Of a DNA stretch of 64,000 bases, positions 28,099-38,050 are shown one piece after another. This DNA is from Micromonospora sp. ATCC 39149. GTDB taxonomy: Bacteria; Actinomycetota; Actinomycetes; Mycobacteriales; Micromonosporaceae. The notes under the pieces were generated by a model, which searched no databases, was not told the origin of the DNA, and saw nothing but the letters and a program-made list of their open reading frames with translations. How positions within the stretch are numbered: position 1 is the first letter of the stretch; each line of letters begins with the position of its first letter. Both the position numbers and the translations under genes were made by a program. Location of the stretch: contig NZ_GG657738.1 in NCBI RefSeq assembly GCF_000158815.1, forward strand, positions 3,524,912 through 3,588,911, in the 5' to 3' direction.

Positions 28099-29001
28099 AT
28101 GCCGGTGCCGAGTGATCCGAATCCCCGCCTCCAGTCGTACGCGGACCCGCGGCGGCTCGTCACCACCGAGTGGCTGGCCGAGCACCTGGGCGACGAGGGC
28201 CTCGTCGTGGTCGAGTCCGACGAGGACGTGCTGCTCTACGACACCGGGCACATTCCGGGCGCCGTGAAGGTCGACTGGCACACCGAGCTGAACGACCAGG
28301 TGAGCCGGGACTACCTGGACGCGGCGAGCTTCGCCGAGTTGTGCGCCGTCAAGGGCATCGGCCGTGACGACACCGTCGTCTTCTACGGCGACAACTTCAA
28401 CTGGTGGGCGGCGTACGCGCTGTGGGTCTTCTCGCTCTTCGGGCACGCGGACGTGCGGCTGCTCGACGGCGGCCGGCAGAAGTGGGTCGCCGAGGGGCGG
28501 GAGCTGACCCGGGAGAAGGTCGCCCGGCCGCGTGCCGCGTACCCGGTGCCGGAGCGTAACGACGCGCCGATCCGGGCGTACCGGGAGCAGGTGATGGCGC
28601 ACGTCGCCGCCGGCCGGCCGCTGGTGGACGTGCGCTCGCCGGGCGAATACACCGGTGAGATGCTGCACATGCCGGACTACCCGCAGGAGGGTGCGCTGCG
28701 TGGCGGGCACATCCCGGGCGCGGTGAACAAGCCGTGGAAGTCGGCCGCGAACGACGACGGCACCTTCCGTTCCGCCGACGAGCTGCGCGTCATCTACACC
28801 GACCAACTCGGGCTGAGCCCGTCCGACGACGTGGTGGCGTACTGCCGGATCGGCGAACGGTCCAGCCACACCTGGTTCGTGCTGCGCCACCTGCTCGGCT
28901 ACCCGCAGGTGCGCAACTACGACGGCTCTTGGACCGAGTGGGGCAACCTGGTCCGGGCACCCGTCGTGAAGGGCGACCAGCCCGGCGGCCTGACCGGCTG
29001 A
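28099..29001 (+). CDS. thiosulfate/3-mercaptopyruvate sulfurtransferase
   Basis: This 300-residue protein has two tandem rhodanese domains. Domain 1 (about 15-135) shows [16 protein letters not shown] and lacks the cysteine. Domain 2 carries [26 protein letters not shown] and the active-site loop [13 protein letters not shown], with the persulfide-forming Cys. The CRIGERS loop is typical of actinobacterial thiosulfate-type (CysA/SseA-like) enzymes. Activity assigned from the loop, not measured. Transcription is probably monocistronic and leaderless. Confidence 0.93.
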   Translation: MPVPSDPNPRLQSYADPRRLVTTEWLAEHLGDEGLVVVESDEDVLLYDTGHIPGAVKVDWHTELNDQVSRDYLDAASFAELCAVKGIGRDDTVVFYGDNFNWWAAYALWVFSLFGHADVRLLDGGRQKWVAEGRELTREKVARPRAAYPVPERNDAPIRAYREQVMAHVAAGRPLVDVRSPGEYTGEMLHMPDYPQEGALRGGHIPGAVNKPWKSAANDDGTFRSADELRVIYTDQLGLSPSDDVVAYCRIGERSSHTWFVLRHLLGYPQVRNYDGSWTEWGNLVRAPVVKGDQPGGLTG

Positions 29002-29097
29002 CCCGCCCGACTGACCGGCTGACCCGCGCGGCTGACCCGCTGACCCGCGCGGCTGACCCGGCTCGCTGGCCTGCTGGCCCGTCGGTCAGCCGGCCAG
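28990..29097. terminator. repeat-built hairpin between convergent genes
   Basis: CTGACCGGCTGACCCGC occurs at 28990-29006 and again at 29011-29027, followed by further GCTGACCCG units. CTGACCGGCTGACC (29011-29024) can pair with GGTCAGCCGGCCAG (29084-29097), thirteen of fourteen positions. The structure spans the 84-bp gap and the ends of both converging genes, so a bidirectional terminator is likely. Confidence 0.55.
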
Positions 29098-30297
29098 CGA
29101 GATCACCCCGGTCAGCTTTCGGACCACCCCGGTGACCTCGCCGGTGTCGGGTCGCCAGCGGATCAGCCCGCCGGGCTGCGTCCGGAGCAGCACGGTCCCG
29201 TCGGATTCCCAGCCCTGCACCTCACAACAGCCCTTCCACCGGTCCCGGCCCAGGTCGAGCAGGTGGGTCACCGAGCCGGTCCGGCTGTCCAGCACGGCCA
29301 CCCCCTCGATCCCGTCCGCGCCGCCGTTGGCGATCCAACCGGACCGGGCCACCCGGTCGCCCCGCTGCCAGCCACGGCCGTAGAACTCGACGATCTGGTA
29401 CGGCAGCACCGGCTCCGCGCTGCGGACCGGGTGCTGCGTGCGTATCGTGCCGTCCGGCACCGACCTGGTGCGGAGGGTGAGGCGGTCCCGGACGCCGGTG
29501 ACCTCGACGAGCATTCCGCCCGGGGCGGCGGGGTCCGGGGTCACCAGGCCCCAGGGCGAGACGGCGATCTGGTCGGCGGTGCCCGTACCGGGGTCGAGCA
29601 GGTAGGTGTTCCGGTCGTCGCCGACCAGCAGTCGGCCGCCCGACCAGACGACGTGTTCCAGGTAGCCGGCGAGCGGCAGTCTCCGGACGGCGGCGGTGGT
29701 CAGGTCGACCACCAGTACCGCGCCGGTCTGCGCGAACGCCGCGAACCGGCCGTCCGGGGAGAGGCTTCCGGTCTTGAGCGGCACCGCCTCGTTGCCGTCG
29801 GCGTCCCGGGTCGGGGCGAGGGTGACCACGTCGAGGGCGCGCACCGTGCCGTCGTCGCCGAGCACCCGGATCTGGCCTGCGACTCCGGTGTCCGGGTCGA
29901 CCGGTTGCGCCAGCGCCAGCGCCCGGCGGACCGGGCGGCGGGAGAGCGGCACCGTGGCCGGGTCGCCGATCCGTCCGAGCGGGTCACCCGGGTAGGCCAG
30001 GTCGGCCGGCATCCGCCGCACGGGTGCGGTGTCCGGCACCGGAGTGACCGGGGCCGTCGGGCCAGGCGCGGCGGAGGCGGGGTCCGCCGGGGGCAGCCCG
30101 GCGGAGTGCCGCAGGGCCAGCAGTGTCCCGCCGGTGACCAGGGCGATGGCCAGGACGACGGCCAGGGCGACGGCACCGGCGGCGCGTCGGGCGCGCTGGG
30201 TCCGGCCGGCCCGCTGCCAGGCATCCATCGCAGTCCGGGTCGGCCGGATGTCCTCGGTGGCGACCGTCAGCAACCGGCGTAGCTGCTGCTCCTTCAT
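29086..30297 (-). CDS. membrane-anchored beta-propeller-like protein paired with a sigma factor
   Basis: The 403-residue protein has a short cytoplasmic N terminus (MKEQQLRRLLTVATEDIRPT), one transmembrane helix (AVALAVVLAIALVTGGTLLAL), then a Pro/Ala linker and an extracellular domain of repeated beta segments (DGRFAAFAQTGAVLVVDL, GGRLLVGDDRNTYLLD, GIEGVAVLDSRTGSVTHLLD) like a WD40/YVTN propeller. Its ATG overlaps the stop of the sigma gene by four bases. In comparable actinobacterial operons such proteins are suspected regulators of the sigma factor. I see no classic zinc anti-sigma motif in the N-terminal tail. Confidence 0.8.
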   Translation of the reverse strand: MKEQQLRRLLTVATEDIRPTRTAMDAWQRAGRTQRARRAAGAVALAVVLAIALVTGGTLLALRHSAGLPPADPASAAPGPTAPVTPVPDTAPVRRMPADLAYPGDPLGRIGDPATVPLSRRPVRRALALAQPVDPDTGVAGQIRVLGDDGTVRALDVVTLAPTRDADGNEAVPLKTGSLSPDGRFAAFAQTGAVLVVDLTTAAVRRLPLAGYLEHVVWSGGRLLVGDDRNTYLLDPGTGTADQIAVSPWGLVTPDPAAPGGMLVEVTGVRDRLTLRTRSVPDGTIRTQHPVRSAEPVLPYQIVEFYGRGWQRGDRVARSGWIANGGADGIEGVAVLDSRTGSVTHLLDLGRDRWKGCCEVQGWESDGTVLLRTQPGGLIRWRPDTGEVTGVVRKLTGVISLAG

Positions 30298-30824
30298 CGA
30301 TTCACCGCCAATCCGTCGTTAAGGTCGTCGTCCCGGCCGAGTTCCGGAGCCACCTCGCGTAACCGGCGTAGGGCCGCATGACACTGGCTCTTGACGGTGC
30401 CGACGGTGACGCCGAGCACCTCGGCCGTGCCCGCCTCGGTCAAGTCCTCGAAGTAGCGCAGCACGACGACCGCGCGCTGGCGGGGCGGCAACTGCCCCAG
30501 CGCGTCGTGCAGCGCGATTCGCAGCGCTCCGTCGCCGTCGAGGGCCACCTGCTCGGGCGGGTGTTCACTGGGTCGTTCCCGGCGGCCACGCCGCCACCAC
30601 GACACCGCGTCGCGGTAGAGGATCACCCGGACGTACGCGGCCGGGTCGCCGTCGCGCACCGAGGGCCACCGCAGTGCGAGTTTGATCAGCGCGTCCTGGA
30701 GCAGGTCCTCGGCCTGGTGCCGGTTTCCGCAGATCAGGTACGCCGCGCGGAGCAACTGGTCCTGGTGGCGCTCGACGAAGGCGACGAAGCTGTCGCGTCT
30801 GTCGTCGGCTGTCGTCGGTCCCAT
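30294..30824 (-). CDS. SigE-family ECF-type RNA polymerase sigma factor
   Basis: The 176-residue protein has sigma region 2 (FVAFVERHQDQLLRAAYLIC then AEDLLQDALIKLALRW) and region 4 (LPPRQRAVVVLRYFEDLTEA with VLGVTVGTVKSQCHAALRRL), no region 1 or 3: an ECF type of the actinobacterial SigE family (SigE/RfaY-like 'E-family' architecture). ATG 30824 is preceded by GGGGGAG. The frame continues 42 codons upstream without sigma-like sequence. It overlaps the propeller gene by ATGA. A possible ECF promoter (AACC and CGTC on the reverse strand at 30891-30866) lies upstream and could be autoregulatory. Confidence 0.92.
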   Translation of the reverse strand: MGPTTADDRRDSFVAFVERHQDQLLRAAYLICGNRHQAEDLLQDALIKLALRWPSVRDGDPAAYVRVILYRDAVSWWRRGRRERPSEHPPEQVALDGDGALRIALHDALGQLPPRQRAVVVLRYFEDLTEAGTAEVLGVTVGTVKSQCHAALRRLREVAPELGRDDDLNDGLAVNR

Positions 30825-30992
30825 GCGCTCCCCCCGGCCGGGGCGCCTGCGCCCGTCAATAGGCAGACGCCCGGCGACCCACAATTTGGTTGGGCGGTCC
30901 GGGCCTCGTTGTTCCCGGGGTGACGGGGGCAGCCACGCGTCGGTGATCACCGGTACGGTGAGCTGCCGGCATCGGACCGGGGAGCAGCAGCG

Positions 30993-32780
30993 TTGGACCG
31001 CACCTTCCAGGTCGACCTCCGAGGCGTGGTCGATCTACTCAGCCATCATCTGTACGGCAGCCCACGGGTCTACATCCGTGAGCTCATGCAGAACGCCGTG
31101 GACGCGATCACCGCGCGCCGGGCGAGCGAGCCTGACGCTCCGGCTCTGGTGCGCATCGAGCCGCCGGAGCTGACCGCCGACGGGACGCTGCGGGTGCACG
31201 ACAGCGGCATCGGCCTCACCGAGGCCCAGGTGCACGAGCTGCTGGCCACCATCGGCCGCAGCTCCAAGCGGGACGAGCTGGGCTTCTCCCGGCACGAGTT
31301 CCTCGGTCAGTTCGGCATCGGGCTGCTCTCCTGCTTCCTGGTGGCCGACGAGATCCGCGTCGTCACCCGGCACGCCGGCGAGCCGACCGTCCTCTGGACG
31401 GGGTACGCCGACGGCCGGTACGCCGTCGAGGCCGCGCCGGCCGGGCAACAGCGCGTGGAGCCCGGGACGACCGTGACGCTGGTGCCGCGCCGCGCCGCCG
31501 ACCAGTGGTTCGCCACCGCGACCGTCACCGAGCTGGCCCGGCTGTACGGGTCGCTGCTGCCGGTCACCGTCCGGGTCGGCGACGTGGTCACCACCACGGG
31601 CGAGCCGCCCTGGCCGACCGCCCCGGGTACGGGCCTCGACCGTCCGGCCCTGACCCGGTACGCCCGGCAGCTCCTCGGCGTCGAACCGTTCGACGTGGTG
31701 CCCCTGTCGGTGCCCGAGGCCGGCCTGACCGGCGTCGCGTTCATCCTGCCGACCCCGGTGAACCCGGCGGCGCGGGCCGGGCACCGGGTGTACCTCAAGC
31801 GGATGCTGCTCACCGAGCACGCCGACGGGCTGCTGCCCGACTGGGCGTTCTTCGCCCACTGCGTGGTGGACGCCAGCGAGCTGCGACCCACCGCCAGTCG
31901 CGAGGCGCTCTACGAGGACACCCTGCTCACCGCAACCCGGGACGCCATCGGCGAGCAGGTGCGCGGCTGGCTGGTCCGGCTGGCCCGGCACGACCCACGC
32001 CGGCTCGCCGAGTTCCTCCAGGTGCACCACCTCGGCGTGAAGGCGCTCGCCGTGCACGACGACGAGATGCTGCGCCTGGTCGACCAGTGGTGGCCGATGG
32101 AGACGAACGTGGGCACCCTCACCCTGGCCGAGTTCCGGCGGCGTCACGGACTGCTCCGGTACGCCGCCAGCCTGGACGAGTTCCGCCAGCTCGCCGCCGT
32201 CGCCGCCGCGCAGGACCTCGCGGTGGTCAACGCCGGGTACACGTACGACGCCGAGCTGATCGAGCGGTTGCCGACGGTGGACCGGTCGGTGCTCATCGAG
32301 CGGCTGGAGCCCAGCGACCTGACCACCCGCTTCGACGCCCTCGACCCGGCCGTGGAGCTGGCCCTGCGGCCGTTTCTCGCCGGGGCGCAGCGGGCGCTGG
32401 AACGGCTCGGCTGCGAGGTGGTGATGCGGGCGTACGACCCGGTGTCGCTGCCCGCGCTCTACCTGGTCAGCCGGTCGGCGGCGTTCAACGACCAGCTCGC
32501 CGCCACCCGGGACCGGGCCGACGAGCTGTGGGGCGGGGTGCTCGACGCGCTCGCCGCGTCCGCCCCGCCCGACCGCCCGCAACTGGTGCTCAACCACCGC
32601 AACCCGCTGGTCCGCCGGGTCACCACCCTCGACGACCCGGAGCTGGTCGGGCTCGCCGTCGAGGCGCTGTACGGGCAGGCCCTGCTACTCGGGCACCACC
32701 CCATCCGCGCGGCCGACGCCGCGCTGCTGAACAGTTCCTTCCTCGGCCTGCTCGGCCGGGCCGTACCGGGACGGGAGTGA
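30993..32780 (+). CDS. HSP90-family protein (short HtpG-like)
   Basis: The 595-residue protein has the GHKL ATP-binding site of HSP90: RELMQNAVDA at 29-38 (Asn34), DSGIGLT at 70-76 and GQFGIGLLSCFLVADE near 105. The middle domain follows (VYLKRMLLTEHADGLLPDW, ASELRPTASREALYED). It lacks the full C-terminal dimerisation domain and MEEVD of eukaryotic forms, and is shorter than the usual 620-plus residue HtpG. The start is TTG 30993 with GGGAG about ten bases upstream. A TPR gene follows after nine bases, suggesting a chaperone pair. Identity as an HSP90 relative is sure; its clients are unknown. Confidence 0.92.
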   Translation: MDRTFQVDLRGVVDLLSHHLYGSPRVYIRELMQNAVDAITARRASEPDAPALVRIEPPELTADGTLRVHDSGIGLTEAQVHELLATIGRSSKRDELGFSRHEFLGQFGIGLLSCFLVADEIRVVTRHAGEPTVLWTGYADGRYAVEAAPAGQQRVEPGTTVTLVPRRAADQWFATATVTELARLYGSLLPVTVRVGDVVTTTGEPPWPTAPGTGLDRPALTRYARQLLGVEPFDVVPLSVPEAGLTGVAFILPTPVNPAARAGHRVYLKRMLLTEHADGLLPDWAFFAHCVVDASELRPTASREALYEDTLLTATRDAIGEQVRGWLVRLARHDPRRLAEFLQVHHLGVKALAVHDDEMLRLVDQWWPMETNVGTLTLAEFRRRHGLLRYAASLDEFRQLAAVAAAQDLAVVNAGYTYDAELIERLPTVDRSVLIERLEPSDLTTRFDALDPAVELALRPFLAGAQRALERLGCEVVMRAYDPVSLPALYLVSRSAAFNDQLAATRDRADELWGGVLDALAASAPPDRPQLVLNHRNPLVRRVTTLDDPELVGLAVEALYGQALLLGHHPIRAADAALLNSSFLGLLGRAVPGRE

Positions 32781-32789
32781 GGGTCGCCG

Positions 32790-35628
32790 ATGAGTGACGA
32801 CGAACTGTGGCGGATGCTGCACGAGAGCACCGGCATGCCGTACGGCGTCGGGCGCACGGCCGCGCTGGAGCAACTGCTGCGCCGCGCAGACGGCGGTGAC
32901 GACCGGCACTTGGCGTTCGCCGTCCGGATGCAGGCCACCACGGGGTACGTCTACGGCGGCGAGCCGGCCAAGTCCTTCGTCACCTTCTCCTGGTGCCTGG
33001 CCGAGTTCGACCGGGACCCGCAGCCCTACCACCAGCGCTACGCCCACCAGCTCCTCTGGCACTTCAAGTACATGGTCAACGCCATGCTGAAGTTTCCCGA
33101 GCTGCCGCTGGACCGCACGTACGCGGTGCTCGACGACATGGAGCGCCGGTACGCCGACGCGGGGCACAGCCTCCAGGCCGTGCACAAGCACCGCTACCTG
33201 GTGGCCGACCACGTGGGCGACGCCGAGGCCGCCGAGCGGTGGTACCGGGAGTGGCTGACCGCCCCGCGAGACGAGCTGTCCGACTGCGCCGGCTGCGACC
33301 CCACCACCCAGGTCGCCCACCTCGCCGACGTCGGCCGGCACGACGAGGCGGTGGCGCTGGCCGAGCCGGTCCTCGCCGGCCGGCTGACCTGTACGGAGCA
33401 GCCGCAGGCGATCCTCACCGCGCTGCTGGTGCCGTACCTGCGCACGGGTCGGGCCGATGCGGCGCGGGACGCGCACCGGGAGGCGTACCGGCGGCTGCGG
33501 GGCAACCTGTCGGACCTGTGGGACATCGGCGACCACGTCGAGTTCTGCACGCTGACCGGCAACGAGGCGCGGGCCGTGGAGATCGTCGAGCGGCACCTGG
33601 ACTGGCTGGATCGCGCGCCCACCCCGGCCGCCGCGATGCACTTCGCGGCGGCGGCCTCGGCCGCGCTGGGCCGCGCGGCCGAGGCCGGCGACGTCGCCCT
33701 GCACCGGCGGGCGGCCGGCGACCGTCCGGCGGGCGAGGTGTCCGCCGCCGCGCTCGCCGCCGAGCTGGCCGCCACGGCTACCGCGCTGGCCGAGCGGTTC
33801 GACGCCCGCAACGGCACGGCCCACCAGTCGGAGTGGGTCGCCCGGCGGCTGGCCACCGGGCCCGGCGAGCACCTGCCGCTGTCGGCCAGCCTGCGCAATC
33901 GCCCGGCCCGGCCGCCGGAGCTGGCGGCGGCCCCGGCCCCGGCGGTGACCGTGCCGGCCGAGGCCACCGCCGACGAGCTGCTCGATCTGGCCGACGACTG
34001 CTGGCGTACGCACGACCGTGCGGGGTTCGCCGCCGCGCTGGCCGCCTACGACGGGCGGTTCGGCGCGAGCGGTCAGCCGGCCCGGACGGCGGCTCGGCGG
34101 CTGGAGCTGCGGGTCGGCGAGCTGACCGACGCCGACGGCCCGCAGGCGGCGCAGGAGGCGAACCGGGCGGCGCTGGCCGCGTACCGGGAGCTGTCGGACG
34201 AGGTCCGGGAGCAGGTGGTCGCCGGCCGGCTCGGGGTTCTGCTCTGCCTGACCGGCGACGGCGAGGAGGGGCTGGCGCTGGCGCGAGGCTCCGCGGACTT
34301 CCTTGCCGGGCACGGCGACGTCCGGGAGCGGGCTGCCGCGTACGACCGGCTCTCCCTCGCGCTGGCGCACCTACAGCGCTGGGAGGAGGCGCTGGTCGCC
34401 GCCGATCGGGCCGCAGCCGAGGCCGACGGCGACCCGTGGCTGGCCGCCCGGGTGGCGCTGCACCGCGCCCACGTGCTGGAGGAGTTGGAGCGGCCGGCGG
34501 AGTTCCGGGCGGCGGCCGAGCTGGCCCGCCGGCTTGCCCGGGAGGTGGGCGTGGGTGAGCTGGTCACCGCCGCCACCCTGGCGTACGCGCGGGCGACGGA
34601 CGACCCGGCCGAGCGGGTGGCCGCCTGCGACGAGGCATTGGAGACGGCCCCGGCGCAGGCCCGGTTGCCGGTGCGGGTGTTCCGGGCGCGGGCCCTGCTG
34701 GGCGCGGACCGGGCGGCCGAGGCGGTGGAGGACTTCGCCGAGGCGGTGACCCTCTGCGTGGAGCAGGGCGCCGACGGGGACGCCTTCCTTCGCTGGGAGC
34801 TGGCGAACGCGTACCGGGTTGCCGGGCGGGCGGCGGAGGCGGCCGAGGTGGCGGAGGAGGCGGTGCTCGGGCTGGACCGGCTCGGGGCGCAGGCCGAGGC
34901 GGACCGCTGCCGGCACCTGCTGGCCGGGATCTACGTCGACCTCGGGGAACTGGACCCGGCGTTGGTTCTGCTCGACCAGCTCGCCCGCAACCTCGACGGG
35001 CCGGACAACCTGCCGCACCGGGCGCAGGTGCTGGAGGAGGCCGGCGGCCTGCTCTACGACGCCGACCGGGACGCGCTGGCCGCGCAGCGGTTCGCCGAGG
35101 CGGCTGCCGCGTACCGGCTGGCCGGGGCGCTTGGTCGACGAGCTGCGCGCCCGCCGCCGGGAGGCGGAGGCCCTGAACTGGTCCGGGGACGTGCCGGCGG
35201 CGGTCCGCGCCGTCGAGGTGGTGGACGGGCTCGCCGCCGCGCTGACCGGTCGGCCGGAGCAGCCGCCGGTGGTGACGTACGAGGTGGGGCTCGCGGCCGA
35301 GGCCGGGGCCCGGGTGCTGGCCTCCGACGACCGGCCGGCTGAAGGGCTGGACCGGCTGGCCGGGGTGCCGGCCCGGCTGCGGTCGATCGAGGCGTTCGGC
35401 GAGGCGGCCCGGGTGGAGCTGCTCGGCTGCGAACTGCTGGTGCGCGCCGGCCGGCCGGGCGAGGCGGAGCCGCTGCTGCGGGAGGTGCTCGGCGGCCTGC
35501 CCCCGGGCTCCCGTCCGGCGGCCCAGGCCGCGTGGCTGCTCGCCCGGGTGCTCGACGAACTGGGCCGTCCGGACGAGGCGGCGGCGGTCCGTGCGGAGCA
35601 CGGCCTGGCCGGCGACGACGACGACTGA
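32790..35628 (+). pseudogene. very large tetratricopeptide-repeat protein, broken by one extra base
   Basis: From ATG 32790 the frame gives about 780 sensible residues of helical repeats (MSDDELWRMLHESTGMPYGV; later RWEEALVAADRAAAEADGDP, RAAEAAEVAEEAVLGLDRLG). At 35131-35132 one base is extra (gcgcttggtc for gcgctggtc). After AAAYRLAGAL the original frame turns to Arg/Gly junk, while the next frame continues VDELRARRREAEALNWSGDV to EHGLAGDDDD and the stop at 35628. Restored length is about 946 residues. A DCAGCD pair of cysteines lies near residue 165. It is a soluble scaffold protein, probably partner of the adjacent HSP90. Confidence 0.8.
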
Positions 35629-35717
35629 CGGCGGCCCGACCGGCGGTGGTGCCCGGCCGGGCGGCCGGTGGGGCGACCGACGGGTAACCGAGGCGACGTC
35701 CCGAACCGCGCCAGGTC

Positions 35718-35723
35718 TACGCT
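35718..35723 (+). promoter_or_regulatory. leaderless promoter -10 of the TetR gene
   Basis: TACGCT ends six bases before GTG 35730; no ribosome site is present. Confidence 0.6.
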
Positions 35724-35729
35724 TGCCCG

Positions 35730-36353
35730 GTGACGGTGGAACAGCGGGCACGGGGGTCGGCGGGCGGCGTGGCTGGCAGTGGGCGACGGCGGTCGCGACG
35801 GGACGAGATCCTGGAGATCGCGGTCGGGCTCTTCGCCGCGCGGGGCTACCACGGCGTGTCGATGGACGACATCGGCGCGGCGGCGGGCGTCACCGGCCCG
35901 GCCCTCTACCACCACTTCGCCGGCAAGGAGGCGATGCTGGCCGCCGCGCTGATTCCGGTCAGCGAGGGGCTGCTCGACGGCGGGCGGGAGCGCGCCGCCG
36001 GCCACCCCGACGACCCGCGCGGCGCGCTGGAGTCGCTGATCGACTTCCACGTCGAGTTCGCGCTGGCCAACCCGGCCGTGATTGCCCTGCACCTGCACGA
36101 GCTGGACCGGCTGCCGGACGAGCCGCGTCGCCGGATCCGTCGGCTCCAGCGGCTCTACGTGGAGCAGTGGGTGACGGTGCTGACCGCGCTGCACCCGAGC
36201 CTGCCCGACGGCGAGGCGCGGGTGTTGGCGCACGCCGCCTTCGGCCTGATGAACTCGACGCCGTTCCTCGGCGGCGAGGTGGACCGGCAGCGGCGGGCCG
36301 CCCTGCTGCGCGCCGCCACCCTGGCCGCCCTGCTCGCCGAGGCCGACGCCTGA
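35730..36353 (+). CDS. TetR-family transcriptional regulator
   Basis: The 207-residue protein has an N-terminal TetR helix-turn-helix at about 23-70 (RDEILEIAVGLFAARGYHGV, then SMDDIGAAAGVTGPALYHHF, AGKEAML) and a helical ligand-binding C-terminal domain. It stands 105 bp upstream of the biotin carboxylase gene on the same strand, so it is a candidate repressor of the acyl-CoA catabolic genes. A dyad AACGATCGTT at 39136-39145, before the carboxyltransferase gene, is a possible target. The ligand is probably a CoA ester, by analogy only. Confidence 0.9.
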   Translation: MTVEQRARGSAGGVAGSGRRRSRRDEILEIAVGLFAARGYHGVSMDDIGAAAGVTGPALYHHFAGKEAMLAAALIPVSEGLLDGGRERAAGHPDDPRGALESLIDFHVEFALANPAVIALHLHELDRLPDEPRRRIRRLQRLYVEQWVTVLTALHPSLPDGEARVLAHAAFGLMNSTPFLGGEVDRQRRAALLRAATLAALLAEADA

Positions 36354-36458
36354 GCCGCTGGCCCGACACCTGAGCCGATAGCCGAGGCTTGACTCGTGGA
36401 CGACCCGTCACCCATGGTTCCCTGGCATCGTCCCCACCCCTGGACGCTGGAGGAGAAC

Positions 36459-37796
36459 ATGATCGAATCGCTGCTGGTGGCCAACCGCGGCGAGATCGCC
36501 CGTCGGATCATCCGAACCGCGAACCGGCTCGGAATCCGCGCGATCGCGGTCCACTCGGAGGCCGACGCCGGCCTGCCGTTCGTGACCGAGGCCGACGAGG
36601 CGGTCTGCGTGGGCCCGGCCAACCCGGCCCAGAGCTACCGGAACGTCGAGGCCATTCTCGCCGCCGCCAAAGCGACCGGCGCGCAGGCGATCCATCCCGG
36701 GTACGGCTTCCTGTCGGAGAACGCCGACTTCGCCCGTACCGTCGAGCGCAGCGGGCTGATCTGGGTCGGACCCGGCGCGGACGCGATCACCGCGATGGGC
36801 GACAAGATCAACGCCCGGAACCTGATGGCGGCGGCCGGGGTGCCGGTCGCAGCCGGCACCACCGAGCCGGCCGCCGACCTCGACGCGGCGGTCGCCGCAG
36901 CCGCCGGGATCGGTTACCCGGTGATGGTCAAGGCCGCGGCGGGCGGCGGCGGCATGGGCATGGGCGTGGCCGCCGACGAGGCCGCGCTGCGCACCGAGTA
37001 CGACAAGGTGCGCGCGTTCGCCGAGCGGATGTTCGGCGACGGATCGGTGCTGATCGAGCGGTACTTTCCCCGGGTACGCCACGTCGAGGTGCAGATCCTC
37101 GGCCTGGCCGACGGCCGGGTGGTGGCGCTCGGCGAACGCGAGTGCTCGGTGCAGCGGCGCAACCAGAAGCTCGTCGAGGAGTCCCCGTCTCCGGCGGTGT
37201 CGCCGGAGCTGCGGGCGCGGTTCCTGGCCGCCGCCGTGCGGGCCGGCGAGGCGGTCGGCTACCGCAACGCGGGCACGGTCGAGTGCCTGCTCGATCCCGC
37301 CACGCAGGAGTTCTTCTTTCTGGAGATGAACACCCGGCTCCAGGTCGAGCATCCGGTCACCGAGCTGGTCTACGGCGTGGACCTGGTCGAGGAGCAGCTA
37401 CGGGTCGCCGCCGGCCTTCCGCCGACGTTCGACCCGGACGCGCTCGCCCCGCGCGGCCACGCCATCGAGCTGCGGATCAACGCCGAGGACCCGAAGCGCT
37501 TCCTGCCCGGCCCCGGCGCGATCACGACGTGGCGCGAGCCGGGCGGCGAGGGCGTCCGGGTCGACTCCGGCTACGTCGCCGGCAACACCGTGACCCCGTT
37601 CTACGACAGCCTGCTGGCCAAGTTGATCGTCAACGGCAGGGACCGGGCGGAGGCCGTCGAGCGGGCCCGCGCGGCGGTCGCCGCGTTCGAGGTGGCCGGC
37701 CCGAAGTGCAACCTCCCCTTCTTCGCGGAACTGCTGGAGAACGAGGAGTTCCTTTCGGGCGACTACGACACGGGCATCGTCGGCCGGATGCGCTGA
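36459..37796 (+). CDS. acyl-CoA carboxylase, biotin carboxylase subunit
   Basis: The 445-residue protein carboxylates a biotin carrier with ATP and bicarbonate. It starts MIESLLVANRGEIARRIIRT and shows GYGFLSENADFA, the ATP-grasp glycine loop KAAAGGGGMGMGV, RHVEVQILGLADG, GERECSVQRRNQKL and FFLEMNTRLQVEHPVTELV. It ends at residue 445 with no biotin carrier domain or MKM biotin site. GGAGGAG at 36449-36455 sets the ATG. With the HMG-CoA lyase, carboxyltransferase and acyl-CoA dehydrogenase that follow, it forms a leucine-type (methylcrotonyl-CoA) or related branched-chain acyl-CoA pathway. Confidence 0.93.
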   Translation: MIESLLVANRGEIARRIIRTANRLGIRAIAVHSEADAGLPFVTEADEAVCVGPANPAQSYRNVEAILAAAKATGAQAIHPGYGFLSENADFARTVERSGLIWVGPGADAITAMGDKINARNLMAAAGVPVAAGTTEPAADLDAAVAAAAGIGYPVMVKAAAGGGGMGMGVAADEAALRTEYDKVRAFAERMFGDGSVLIERYFPRVRHVEVQILGLADGRVVALGERECSVQRRNQKLVEESPSPAVSPELRARFLAAAVRAGEAVGYRNAGTVECLLDPATQEFFFLEMNTRLQVEHPVTELVYGVDLVEEQLRVAAGLPPTFDPDALAPRGHAIELRINAEDPKRFLPGPGAITTWREPGGEGVRVDSGYVAGNTVTPFYDSLLAKLIVNGRDRAEAVERARAAVAAFEVAGPKCNLPFFAELLENEEFLSGDYDTGIVGRMR

Positions 37797-37810
37797 CCGC
37801 CCCGACGCGT

Positions 37811-37875
37811 AGGTGATCAAGAGGTTCGCCCTGGCGTGAACCCGCGACGTCGACGCAAGTCTCTCGATCAACCTC
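37811..37875. repeat. imperfect long inverted repeat after the biotin carboxylase gene
   Basis: AGGTGATCAAGAGGTTCGC (37811-37829) and the inverse of GTCTCTCGATCAACCTC (37859-37875) match with few differences, giving a stem of about 15 bp around a GC-rich loop. It could be a terminator or a member of a dispersed GATCAA-type intergenic repeat. I see no second copy in this window. Confidence 0.55.
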
Positions 37876-38050
37876 GCTGGGTGGGCGGGCCGGGCTCGAT
37901 CCAGTAGGTGAGGGACCTTGCGGCCCTGACCCCCAGGTGTTCTGGTTCCCTGGAGGGACCACCGGCCGTCCGGCGTCGCCCGTCGGCCGTCCCCACGAGG
38001 GGCGGCGGCGCGACGACACCCCGGCGGCCCGATGTCACAGCGAGGTGACC

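Noticed and set aside
26631..28166. Upstream extension of the proS frame to about 1,100 codons
   Set aside because: The extra part is antisense to the SGNH hydrolase and amidohydrolase-like genes and has no ProRS-like sequence.
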